A DNA stretch of 64,000 bases from contig NZ_CP066308.1 in NCBI RefSeq assembly GCF_016406105.1, positions 282,501-346,500 of the forward strand. Reading direction: 5' to 3'. Source of the stretch: Brevibacillus composti. GTDB lineage: Bacteria > Bacillota > Bacilli > Brevibacillales > Brevibacillaceae. Positions 7,942 to 16,368 of the stretch are shown here, in pieces. The notes under the pieces were generated by a model. It did not search any database. It was given only the letters and a program-made list of their open reading frames with translations, and was not told where the DNA came from. How positions within the stretch are numbered: the first letter of the stretch is position 1; each line of letters starts with the position of its first letter. The translations under genes and the position numbers were made by a program.

Positions 7942-9774
7942 ATGTGCGGAATTGTAGGATACATTGGCGATAAACAAGCGCAAGAGATCATCATCGGAGG
8001 ACTGCAAAAGCTGGAGTACCGCGGATACGATTCGGCGGGGATCGCCGTTTTGACGCAGCAGGGGCTTTTGGTAGACAAGGCGCAGGGACGTCTGGCTGTG
8101 CTGGAAGGCAAGCTGGCTGCCCAACCGCTGGCGGGCCATGCCGGGATCGGACACACACGTTGGGCGACCCACGGCAAGCCGTCTGACGAGAATGCCCACC
8201 CGCATACCGATGCCAGCCACAAATTTGCGGTCGTACACAACGGCATCATCGAGAACTTCATGCCGATCAAGGAAGAGCTGATCAGCAAAGGATACACATT
8301 CGTCTCGGAGACCGATACCGAGGTGATTGCCCACCTCCTGGCTGATCTCTACGACGGCGATATCGTCTCGACAGCGCGCAAGGCGGTGCAGCGCATGCGC
8401 GGAGCCTATGCGCTGGGCATCATGACCGAGCACGAGCCGGATAAGCTGGTCGCTGTGCGTCTCGCCAGCCCGCTGATCGTCGGCGTCGGCGAGGGAGAGA
8501 GCTTCATCGGCTCGGACATCCCTGCGCTTCTGGAGCATACCCGCGACGTCTACATCCTCAACGAAGGGGAGATGGCCGTCCTGACGCGCGAAGGCGTACA
8601 GCTGATGGATGCCCAGACCGGCGAAAAAATCGAGCGGGAGATCTTCCGCGTCGACTGGGATCTGGTCCAGGCGGAAAAAGGCGGCTACGATTCGTTTATG
8701 CTCAAGGAAATCTACGAGCAGCCGCAAGCCGTGCGCGACACGATGGGAGCGCGGATCGACCAGGAGAACAAACGGGTCATCCTGCCCGAGCTGAAGATGA
8801 GCGATGCCGAGCTGGCCGCTTATGACCGCTTGTACATCGTGGCCTGCGGAACCTCCATGCACGCCGGACTGGTCGGCAAGGACGTCCTGGAAAAATGGAC
8901 GCGCGTCCCGGTAGAAGTGGCAGTAGCCTCGGAATTCCGTTACCGCGACCCGATCTACACCGACAAGACCCTGATGATCGTCATCAGCCAATCCGGTGAG
9001 ACAGCCGACACGCTGGCGGCGCTGCGCGAAGCCAAAAAGAGCGGCGTCAAGGTGCTGGCGATCACGAATGTCGTCGGCAGCTCGGTCGCCCGGGAAGCCG
9101 ACGAGGTGATCTTTACCTGGGCCGGACCGGAAGTGGCGGTGGCTTCGACCAAGGCCTATACGTCGCAGGTCATCGCGCTGTATCTGTTTGCTTTGTATTT
9201 TGCGCAGGTCAAAGGAACGCTGCCGGCGGACGAGATCGCGGCTACCGTCGATCATCTGCAGGAGCTGCCCGCGAAGATCGGCGCCATTTTGGAAAACGTC
9301 GAGCCGATCCGCCAATACGCCCACACGATCCAGGAGGCGACCAGCCTGTTCTTTATCGGGCGCGGACTGGACTACGCCGTCTCCCTGGAAGGCTCGCTGA
9401 AGCTGAAGGAGATCTCGTATATTCACTCCGAAGCGTATGCGGCCGGCGAGCTGAAGCACGGCACGCTCGCGCTGATCGAGGAGAACGTTCCGGTGGTGGC
9501 CTTGGCTACGCAGTCCGATCTTTTTGAGAAAATGGTCAGCAATATCGTCGAAGTGAAAGCGCGCGGCGCCCATGTGCTCGGCTTCGCCCTCGAAGGCGAC
9601 CGGGAGCTGGCCAAATCGGTGGACGAAGTGATTCACATCCCGGCGACCACACCGATGCTGACGCCGATTTTGACCGTCATTCCCTTGCAATTGCTCTCCT
9701 ACTACACCTCTGCTGCTCGCGGGCTGGATGTTGATAAGCCGCGGAATCTGGCGAAGAGTGTGACGGTGGAGTAG
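7942..9774 (+). CDS. glmS: glucosamine-6-phosphate synthase (isomerising)
   Basis: Makes glucosamine-6-P from fructose-6-P and glutamine. The protein starts MCGIVGYIG, putting the catalytic N-terminal Cys of the class II glutaminase domain at position 2. Two SIS sugar-isomerase domains follow (ACGTSMHAG and VISQSGETADTLAAL in the first), and it ends with the conserved DKPRNLAKSVTVE. The ATG at 7942 is chosen because MCG must be N-terminal; upstream in-frame codons would bury it in the ribozyme leader. The length of 610 aa is normal. The 3' end is the recognition target of Tn7-family TnsD, and a Tn7-like end lies 24 bp after the stop. Confidence 0.98.
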   Translation: MCGIVGYIGDKQAQEIIIGGLQKLEYRGYDSAGIAVLTQQGLLVDKAQGRLAVLEGKLAAQPLAGHAGIGHTRWATHGKPSDENAHPHTDASHKFAVVHNGIIENFMPIKEELISKGYTFVSETDTEVIAHLLADLYDGDIVSTARKAVQRMRGAYALGIMTEHEPDKLVAVRLASPLIVGVGEGESFIGSDIPALLEHTRDVYILNEGEMAVLTREGVQLMDAQTGEKIEREIFRVDWDLVQAEKGGYDSFMLKEIYEQPQAVRDTMGARIDQENKRVILPELKMSDAELAAYDRLYIVACGTSMHAGLVGKDVLEKWTRVPVEVAVASEFRYRDPIYTDKTLMIVISQSGETADTLAALREAKKSGVKVLAITNVVGSSVAREADEVIFTWAGPEVAVASTKAYTSQVIALYLFALYFAQVKGTLPADEIAATVDHLQELPAKIGAILENVEPIRQYAHTIQEATSLFFIGRGLDYAVSLEGSLKLKEISYIHSEAYAAGELKHGTLALIEENVPVVALATQSDLFEKMVSNIVEVKARGAHVLGFALEGDRELAKSVDEVIHIPATTPMLTPILTVIPLQLLSYYTSAARGLDVDKPRNLAKSVTVE

Positions 9775-9797
9775 GGGGGAGCGTAAAACCCTCAAAA
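9775..9797 (+). other. attTn7-type insertion point downstream of glmS
   Basis: The transposon end begins 24 bp after the glmS stop codon. Canonical Tn7 inserts about 25 bp past glmS. The last five bases, CAAAA at 9793-9797, would be the target duplication; its partner copy was not found. Confidence 0.7.
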
Positions 9798-9892
9798 TGT
9801 TGTTCACTGAAAATAGTGTTTTAGACTCAGAAAATAAAGTATTAGACTGTAAAAATAATGTTGTAGACTAAGAAAATAATGTATTAGACTGA
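9798..9892 (+). mobile_element. right end of a Tn7-like transposon with four tandem TnsB-type sites
   Basis: The terminus TGTTGTTCAC at 9798 is followed by four head-to-tail 21-bp units at 9809-9829, 9830-9850, 9851-9871 and 9872-9892. Each has the form (G/A)AAAATA..GT.(T/G)TAGACT... . Tn7's right end likewise carries four closely packed roughly 22-bp TnsB sites of related sequence (ACAATAAAGTCTTAAACT type). Position, orientation relative to glmS, copy number and motif all agree. No matching left end with inverted sites was found downstream in the island. Confidence 0.86.
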
Positions 9893-9966
9893 GCTTAATG
9901 GTAGTAACGGCTCTTCTATTACGTCGACAGATGCTACAGCATAGATTCACATCATGACTCCATTTT

Positions 9967-9992
9967 GGGGCTGCCTTTGGGTAGCCCCTTTT
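9967..9992 (+). terminator. Rho-independent terminator between transposon end and tnsA remnant
   Basis: GGGGCTGCC - TTT - GGGTAGCCCC hairpin followed by TTTTG. It would insulate the element from read-through out of glmS. Confidence 0.8.
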
Positions 9993-10021
9993 GATTTTGA
10001 ATTTGAATTAGGAGTGAGTAA

Positions 10022-10219
10022 ATGGCCAAGCGTAAACGGCAAATTACCGGAGCCAAAATAGAGAAATTTATTAAACAAGGTAGAGGTCAAGGTGTCGGGA
10101 AAGACTATTTACCTTGGTTAGAGATGCAGTTAGTCAAACTGCCTTTTTCGTTTTTTCAATTTCTTTATAACAATTGCCACTACAATTTAGTATTGAAATA
10201 CTCAATTTGCATGTGGTAA
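10022..10219 (+). pseudogene. tnsA: truncated tnsA (Tn7-like transposase endonuclease subunit), N-terminal fragment
   Basis: The first 37 residues read MAKRKRQITGAKIEKF then IKQGRGQGVGKDYLPWL. This is the start of TnsA, whose family N-terminus is RRIKEGRGQGHGKDYIPWL. TnsA cleaves the 5' transposon ends in Tn7-type cut-and-paste transposition. After PWLEMQ similarity stops; the remaining residues are unrelated, and the catalytic nuclease domain is absent (65 aa instead of about 270). The ribosome site AGGAGTGAGTAA and ATG are intact. Direction and position, just inside the glmS-proximal end, match Tn7. A hairpin with T tract (10122-10151) lies at the break. The rest of tnsABCD is missing, so the element cannot move by itself. 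Confidence 0.82.
10122..10151 (+). terminator. terminator-like hairpin at the tnsA break point
   Basis: GCAGTT - AGTCA - AACTGC hairpin immediately followed by CTTTTTCGTTTTTT. It coincides with the loss of TnsA similarity, so the deletion joined the tnsA 5' end to a terminator. Confidence 0.65.
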
Positions 10220-10222
10220 TAT
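10193..10222 (+). promoter_or_regulatory. candidate promoter of the sigma-RecQ cassette
   Basis: -35 TTGAAA at 10193-10198, 18-bp spacer, -10 TAATAT at 10217-10222. Confidence 0.55.
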
Positions 10223-10272
10223 TTACCCAACAAATAACAGTTGCATTTATCAAAGAAGGGAGGTCAATCCTA

Positions 10273-11409
10273 TTGACTTATTTTCAAATCAATGAAAAGT
10301 TGCGTGACTTCGAATTAGTATTCCGGGATAAGGATTTAATTAACTTTAACGATGCCAAGGATTATTTACGTGAAGCTCTTCGGCAAGAGTTGGATGACGG
10401 ATATGTAGAATCTTTCCTCGAAGTTCTTGGTTATAACAATATTGAGAAAGTTAACAAATCCGATAATAACCTTGATGATCTCAATCTTGATGAAATCCTC
10501 AATATGGATTGGCTTCCAAACAAAGATACTCAAATATTACGAAACAATCCCGGTTCGCATCCACAGAATACCCATTTGCTTAATGAGTTCCATGTTGAAG
10601 AAGAAACCGCTGCATTCGATCGCCTAGTGGTTGAAAATATGAAATTGGTACATAAGGTAGCATCCAGATATTTGAAATACGTCGTGAATCATCAACTTAG
10701 TTTTGAAGATTTGGTCTCAGAAGGAACGATCGGTCTAATGAAAGCCATTAAGAAATTTGACATCAATCGAGATGTTCAGTTTTCAACTTATGCTGTATGG
10801 TGGATCCGGCAGCAAATAATAAGGGCAATTATAGACACAGGGACGACTGTACGCATTCCTGTTTACATGTTCGAGACCGTATTGAGGATTAAGCGAGCAG
10901 AGCATTCAAATCAGCTACATGGACAGATACCTGACCAAACCGAGATATGCATGCAACTTGGTATTACACCTAGTGTTTATAAACAGGCAAAGTTAGTAGA
11001 ACATCGATTTTTAGGGAATACATCTATTGATCAATATGTATCAGAAGAAGACCAAGACACTGCGCTTGGTGATTTCATAAGTTTTGAAAGTCATAGCTAT
11101 CCCGGCGTTTATGATGAAATGTTTTTTAACCCATCATTAATCATTGAGCAAAACGATGTCCGGACGAGGATACATCAGACCATCTCTAACCATTTAAAAC
11201 CGAGGGAGCAAGAGATCATTTTTGAACGGTTTGGGTTTGTGGATAATATTCCCAAAACCTTGGAGCAACTAGGCAGGAGATTTGGTGTAACCAGAGAGAG
11301 AATAAGGCAGATAGAGGCAAAGGCAATAAGAAAACTTCGAGCACGGATGACAAGAAAGACAGTTCGGGATGATTTTCAGTGGCCACAACAAACGATCATT
11401 GGAGGTTGA
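10273..11409 (+). CDS. sigma-70 family (RpoD-like) sigma factor of the defence island
   Basis: A 378-aa RNA polymerase sigma factor of the primary/group 2 type, not ECF. The first 110 residues are an acidic, unrecognised domain. Region 2 follows (ENMKLVHKVASRYLKY, LVSEGTIGLMKAI, FDINRDVQFSTYAVWWIRQQI), then region 3, then region 4 (LKPREQEIIFERFGF and FGVTRERIRQIEAKAIRKLR). The TTG start at 10273 lies 9 bp after GGGAGG. The gene is much richer in A+T than the core genes, suggesting transfer. Its stop is 5 bp before the helicase start, so the two are co-translated. It may drive transcription of the cassette or act as an adaptor to RNA polymerase; a vegetative sigma role is unlikely given its setting. 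Confidence 0.85.
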   Translation: MTYFQINEKLRDFELVFRDKDLINFNDAKDYLREALRQELDDGYVESFLEVLGYNNIEKVNKSDNNLDDLNLDEILNMDWLPNKDTQILRNNPGSHPQNTHLLNEFHVEEETAAFDRLVVENMKLVHKVASRYLKYVVNHQLSFEDLVSEGTIGLMKAIKKFDINRDVQFSTYAVWWIRQQIIRAIIDTGTTVRIPVYMFETVLRIKRAEHSNQLHGQIPDQTEICMQLGITPSVYKQAKLVEHRFLGNTSIDQYVSEEDQDTALGDFISFESHSYPGVYDEMFFNPSLIIEQNDVRTRIHQTISNHLKPREQEIIFERFGFVDNIPKTLEQLGRRFGVTRERIRQIEAKAIRKLRARMTRKTVRDDFQWPQQTIIGG

Positions 11410-11414
11410 GCGGA

Positions 11415-14400
11415 GTGAGATATGACAAAAATGAATTAATTCATATGCATGTGGAATCAATACAGAATTCCAACAATAAGCCGGTTCTTCTTGTATTTAA
11501 AGGCTTTCAATATGACTTTTTTAAAGGAGTAAAACTTGAAAAATTACTTTCTCTTCCGTTATCAATCGATATTACGGAACTTGATAACTCAAAAGCAGCT
11601 TTGCTCCCGGAGATTTTTCAAAAGATCGGTTCCATTAAAGATCAGGCGACTTGGTGTACATTTGAAGAGTATCTTGTATTAGGAGAAGAAATTCTCTCCC
11701 TTTATTTCACCATCGTAATTTTAGTAAACAACATTTATTTTAAAACTTTTCCACTATTGTATAAAATTCCAGAAAATCTAAGGATATTGAACACATACTT
11801 TCAAGAAGATGTCGAGAGAAACGACCCGGAACAAGACCCGATCTACGATGTATTTCAAAAATACTATGGAGATTTGAAATTAATTGATTCGGAATGGTAT
11901 ATCGTGTATGCGGATGACGTAAAGGCAGAAAATTTTTATCCCATTCCTTCAATTTCCTTAAAGGAGAACAAATTAGCTGAAGGCGATAATGCAGCTATAG
12001 AATTATCGGATGATGAGGACGAGTTTCTTATGCTTACCCAAAGTCTTCTATCCAATAATCTTTCAAACAAGAACATACTTATTTCGGTTACCGGGGACAT
12101 ACATGCATTTTCCCATCGTTACCATGAACGTTTGTTAGTCCTACAAGTTTTATGCAGTCATTTTGAATTTGTTCTGGTAACAAAAACGACTAAGTCAGAT
12201 ACAGTGCGAAATGAGTCTGAATATCTCGATATTTTAAAGAAATATTGGGGTTATCACAGTTTTAGAGAATTAAAAATGTACCGAGATATTCATGATCCCG
12301 AATTTAAGAAAGAGACCGTTACGATTCCTCAAAGTCAAATCATTGATGATATTGTAAAGCAAGCGTTGGCGGCAAACCGAGGAGAAACCTATAAAGACAT
12401 TTTTGTTACTTCTCCAACGGGCGCAGGAAAATCTGTGATGTTTCAAGTGCCGGCTATTTATTTGGCCGAAAAATATAAACTAATGACCATTGTCATTTCC
12501 CCGCTCATTGGTCTTATGACAGATCAAGTCCAAGGGTTGGTTAACCGGAATGTGGCTTTCTCGGCAACGATCAATTCCGAAATTACACCTGTTCAGAAAT
12601 TAGATATCATGGAGAAGATAAAGTCTGGGGAAATATCCATACTGTATATCTCACCGGAGACATTATTAAGTCGTTCTGATATTACACAGTTAATCGGAGA
12701 TCGTACCGTAGGATTGTTTATTATTGACGAGGCCCATATTGTTACGACCTGGGGAAAAGCATTTCGGTCCGATTACTGGTACTTGGGCAGTTATTTGCAG
12801 CGTTTACGCAAAGAAGAAAAAAACAAACGGAAAATGCAATTTCCTATTGCAACATTTACAGCTACTGCCATATATGGCGGAATGGAAGATATGTATGCGG
12901 AAACTCGGGATAGCCTTAATTTGATTAATCCGATCAGTTATTTTGGATATATCAAAAGGGATGATATTGACGTTCGCATTAAACAAAAAGAACAAACGAA
13001 GGAACGCTTCAGCGAATATCTAGTGGAAAAGTTTAAAATTTTAACGTACAGGCTCGAGCAGTTCTTATCAAAGGAACAAAAGACGCTGGTTTATTTCCCA
13101 ACGGTTGGTTTAATTAATCAATACATCGAATTTGCAAAAATCTACGGGAGCGAGCGTTTACAAAAACATCTCACCTCCTATTATGGGCCCTTGGATAAGG
13201 AACGCAAACATTCAAATTACTTGCGCTTTCGGAATAACGAAGCACTGATTATGCTTGCTACAAAGGCGTTTGGTATGGGGATTGATATACCGGATATTAC
13301 AAATGTATACCACTTTGCTCCAACGGGAAATGTTTGTGACTATGTTCAGGAGATTGGCCGGGCAGCTCGTGCTTTGGAGCAGGGCTACGCATATTTTGAT
13401 TTTTTACCCAAGGATTTTGTACATGTGAACAGGCTGCATGGTATATCGACTATCCGGAAACAACAGTTGGTCCAAGTAATGAATAAGGTTCTTCAACTGC
13501 TCGAAAAAGATAAGAATCGTACTAATATTCGTCATTTGTTAGTGAATGCTGAAGAGTTTCGTTATATCTTTCAGCAAGGTTCTAATTCCGATCTACATGA
13601 TGATATTGATAACAAACTAAAAACGGCGTTATTGATCATTGAAAAGGATTTTAAAGCAAAAATGGGTTACTCCCCGATCATTGCGCGACCACGAAGTGTA
13701 TTTTCCAGAGAATATTTCATGGTTCAAAAAGAATATGAGCCTACTCTGATAAAACAATATGGTAATTATTTCAGGAAAATTGCTAAGGTTGGCAAAGAAT
13801 CGTTTGGGGATATTTATTCATGTGACATGAAGGGACTGTGGGAAGGGCGATACCATAGTCTCTCCTTTCCACAATTTAAGTACAAGTTCCATTCAAAGGA
13901 TGAAAGTTTAAAATTAGATTTCCTTGAATACTTGCTGCCAGTATTACAAATAGAGATTTCCTTAAAAGCACTTAATCTGAATCGATTTTTTACGGAACTT
14001 CATTTACAACTTGAAAGGACTGCAGATATACTAGGATCTTATGCAAAAAAACGAAATTACTTTTCCATTGACGATGTTGCTAAAGATTTACGTAAGGTAG
14101 TGGGTGGTGACAAATATTTTTGTGAGAATTTAGCATCAATTTTAGTCTACAGTGCAGATAACTACGATCGGATCATGCGGAAACACTCTAACTTCTACAA
14201 TCGTTTCATTACTTATAATGAGGCTAAGGATCTATATACAATCCAAAATAGTGGTTATGCGGGATTTGTTGATTGGATTCGAGTAGAAATGAAGCACCTG
14301 TTAAGTAAACCCCATAACACAGGTGAAAATGAAAATGATTTTAAAATATTTTTACCTAAGGTGAACCGTCAAAAAATAGAAAAAACGTTTATTTTACTGG

Positions 14401-14684
14401 GGATACTTGAGGCTCTGGGGTTACTTATCTATCGTGTAAATGGGGGAGATAATCCGGAAATATTTATGCGCATTAACTCAAAGCTACAGATTGAACGAAG
14501 CTTGCAGGATCCTAATAAATATAAAAACTATATCCTGGAGAATGTTCATTTGAGACATGAGACATCTGTCGCAATGTTGACCTATCTTTTCAAGAATCAA
14601 GTAGACAATCGTACTTTCTGGGAGCATATCGAGAATTATTTTCTAGGCAAAATTCCTGACGAGGTTTTAGCTGAGGTAAGGTAA
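11415..14684 (+). CDS. large RecQ-like superfamily 2 DNA helicase
   Basis: A predicted ATP-dependent 3'-5' DNA helicase of about 1089 aa. Residues 1-320 are an uncharacterised N-terminal domain. The helicase core shows Walker A TSPTGAGKSVMF (near 332), Walker B IIDEAH (near 438) followed by the RecQ aromatic loop WGKAFRSDYWYLG, motif III TFTATA, motif V ATKAFGMGIDIPDI (near 614) and motif VI QEIGRAARA (near 645). The roughly 400 residues after the core lack recognisable RQC or HRDC signatures. I chose GTG 11415, 9 bp after GGAGG; an in-frame ATG at 11379 lies inside the sigma gene and has no ribosome site. It is AT-rich and coupled to the sigma factor. House-keeping RecQ proteins are about half this length, so a defence role is more likely. 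Confidence 0.82.
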   Translation: MRYDKNELIHMHVESIQNSNNKPVLLVFKGFQYDFFKGVKLEKLLSLPLSIDITELDNSKAALLPEIFQKIGSIKDQATWCTFEEYLVLGEEILSLYFTIVILVNNIYFKTFPLLYKIPENLRILNTYFQEDVERNDPEQDPIYDVFQKYYGDLKLIDSEWYIVYADDVKAENFYPIPSISLKENKLAEGDNAAIELSDDEDEFLMLTQSLLSNNLSNKNILISVTGDIHAFSHRYHERLLVLQVLCSHFEFVLVTKTTKSDTVRNESEYLDILKKYWGYHSFRELKMYRDIHDPEFKKETVTIPQSQIIDDIVKQALAANRGETYKDIFVTSPTGAGKSVMFQVPAIYLAEKYKLMTIVISPLIGLMTDQVQGLVNRNVAFSATINSEITPVQKLDIMEKIKSGEISILYISPETLLSRSDITQLIGDRTVGLFIIDEAHIVTTWGKAFRSDYWYLGSYLQRLRKEEKNKRKMQFPIATFTATAIYGGMEDMYAETRDSLNLINPISYFGYIKRDDIDVRIKQKEQTKERFSEYLVEKFKILTYRLEQFLSKEQKTLVYFPTVGLINQYIEFAKIYGSERLQKHLTSYYGPLDKERKHSNYLRFRNNEALIMLATKAFGMGIDIPDITNVYHFAPTGNVCDYVQEIGRAARALEQGYAYFDFLPKDFVHVNRLHGISTIRKQQLVQVMNKVLQLLEKDKNRTNIRHLLVNAEEFRYIFQQGSNSDLHDDIDNKLKTALLIIEKDFKAKMGYSPIIARPRSVFSREYFMVQKEYEPTLIKQYGNYFRKIAKVGKESFGDIYSCDMKGLWEGRYHSLSFPQFKYKFHSKDESLKLDFLEYLLPVLQIEISLKALNLNRFFTELHLQLERTADILGSYAKKRNYFSIDDVAKDLRKVVGGDKYFCENLASILVYSADNYDRIMRKHSNFYNRFITYNEAKDLYTIQNSGYAGFVDWIRVEMKHLLSKPHNTGENENDFKIFLPKVNRQKIEKTFILLGILEALGLLIYRVNGGDNPEIFMRINSKLQIERSLQDPNKYKNYILENVHLRHETSVAMLTYLFKNQVDNRTFWEHIENYFLGKIPDEVLAEVR

Positions 14685-14728
14685 ACCATTCAACACAGAA
14701 TACAACAGACACCAAAGAAGGTGATAAA

Positions 14729-16333
14729 TTGATAGAAACGTTCTGGCATATCTGCTTGCTTCATGATATCTCCACCCGCGATCAGTTGCTCCGCGAAGCA
14801 ATCCGTGTGATCCGGACAAAGCAGTTATTCGAACAACAGGGACTATCGGACATCGAGCTATCAACAGATCCTGACATGCTTTTTCAATGGATGAAGGAAC
14901 GCGTCGGAGAAAGAGAGCTTGGACATTTTCCAGGAGATCGGGATTTATTCTTTAAACTATATCATGCAGGCAAGGATATGGACTTATTGGAATACGCCCT
15001 GCAGACTATGCAGCAGGACCGGGTTACAGGCGGGATTATCGCCCATCCAGGGATCGTCGAGCGGTTTTTTGACATGTGCAGCCGCCAGCAATGCCGATCC
15101 ATTCTGATTGCGGAAGCGGAGAAGTACATAAAAGGGTTTGTGGAGATGAAAAGCCGCATTCAGCCTTTTTCGATCACGTTGCTTACGGAAAGTTACATGA
15201 TCGGCAGGCTGTTTAAGACCTATTTCACGTCCTGTACGAATGTCAATGTCATCCAAGCGTCAATCTATCAGCCGCTCCCTCTGGATGAGAAGTATGGAGC
15301 GATTCTCTCGATGCCGCATTTTGGCTTGAAAATGAATGATGATGTTCTATCGATTCGGGAGTCTGAGAGTGCTGCGGTGGGCCACCTCCTTCCTCTTTTG
15401 CAGAATGGTGGCAGAATTAGCGTAACCTTGCCTGCTCGAATGATGTTTCAATCCGGTGCGATAGGAGACTGGCGAAAGCTAATCAATGAATCGGCCCCCG
15501 TGCAATCGATCTATTCGCTCCCGGACGGATTGTTTCGTCCATTCACGTCAGTCAAGACGTATCAGGTGGAGTTCGGCAAAGCGGCACCAGACCAAGTTAT
15601 ACTTGGGCGACTGCAACTGGAGAAATCGAGGCTAGTCACGGAACGGGAATTAACCATCCATCCTGATCAGTTTCAGAACCTGGATAACTGGCGGATTGAT
15701 TTACTTCTGGACGAAGATCAGGATACATTACGTACGTTTCAACAAGCCGCCATACCCAAAGTGAAGTTACGTGATGTAGCGGACATCTTCCGGGGGAAGT
15801 CTATTTTGAAGCAGGATTTAAGATCTGGAAATATAAGGGTATTAAATATTTCAAACATAGAAAACGGAGAAGTGATGCTCGATCAGTTGGAAACAATTGA
15901 CGAGGAAGAACGGAAAGTGAAACGATACGAAATTCTCCCTGGGGACCTGGTGATGACATGCCGGGGAACGGTTAATAAATTGGCAGTTTTTCCGGAAACA
16001 GATCATATCGTGATCGCCTCGGCGAACATTCTCGTCATACGTTTTCAGAAGCAGATTAACAGCTATTTTGCCAAAATATTTCTCGAAAGTCCGATTGGGA
16101 TTGCGCTGTTACAGAGCTACCAACGTGGAACGACAGTGATGAATCTTAATCCAAATGATATCGCAGAGATAGAAATACCTATGACCACTGAAGAGATTCA
16201 ATTATCAATCGTAGAAAGATATAAACAAGAAAAAGAAATCTACCTTACATCGATTCAAGCAGCAACAAGTCGATGGAGGCAAGAAAAAGAGGAAATATAC
16301 AGCAAATTGTATGGTTTGATAACAAGTAATTGA
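14729..16333 (+). CDS. catalytically degenerate HsdM-like domain fused to an HsdS-like recognition domain
   Basis: A 534-aa protein. Residues 100-330 follow the HsdM N6-adenine methylase fold (GGIIAHPGIVERFFDM, then GGRISVTLPARMMF, then WRKLINESAPVQSIYSLPDG). Where HsdM has its SAM loop DPCCGSGG this protein has ILIAEAEK, and the catalytic NPPF is replaced by SMPHF (194-198). Methylation is therefore not expected. Residues 345-500 resemble one HsdS target-recognition domain (KLRDVADIFRGKSI, YEILPGDLVMTCRGTV, IASANILVIRF), with a C-terminal helix rich in K, E and Q like an HsdS spacer. The TTG start follows AAGAAGGTGAT. I infer a sequence-specific DNA-binding scaffold that works with the upstream helicase. 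Confidence 0.72.
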   Translation: MIETFWHICLLHDISTRDQLLREAIRVIRTKQLFEQQGLSDIELSTDPDMLFQWMKERVGERELGHFPGDRDLFFKLYHAGKDMDLLEYALQTMQQDRVTGGIIAHPGIVERFFDMCSRQQCRSILIAEAEKYIKGFVEMKSRIQPFSITLLTESYMIGRLFKTYFTSCTNVNVIQASIYQPLPLDEKYGAILSMPHFGLKMNDDVLSIRESESAAVGHLLPLLQNGGRISVTLPARMMFQSGAIGDWRKLINESAPVQSIYSLPDGLFRPFTSVKTYQVEFGKAAPDQVILGRLQLEKSRLVTERELTIHPDQFQNLDNWRIDLLLDEDQDTLRTFQQAAIPKVKLRDVADIFRGKSILKQDLRSGNIRVLNISNIENGEVMLDQLETIDEEERKVKRYEILPGDLVMTCRGTVNKLAVFPETDHIVIASANILVIRFQKQINSYFAKIFLESPIGIALLQSYQRGTTVMNLNPNDIAEIEIPMTTEEIQLSIVERYKQEKEIYLTSIQAATSRWRQEKEEIYSKLYGLITSN

Positions 16334-16368
16334 ACATGCCGTTTTAATCGTAAGAAGGGGGTATTGCA

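Noticed and set aside
7843..9807. A 654-codon open frame on the minus strand across glmS
   Set aside because: It is the mirror of a GC-rich gene. GlmS has every family motif on the plus strand, and the minus frame resembles no protein.
10174..10272. An upstream extension of the sigma factor to ATG 10174
   Set aside because: It overlaps the tnsA remnant and the candidate promoter and has no ribosome site. TTG 10273 has GGGAGG 9 bp upstream.
11379..11414. ATG 11379 as helicase start
   Set aside because: It lies inside the sigma gene without a ribosome site. GTG 11415 is correctly spaced from GGAGG.
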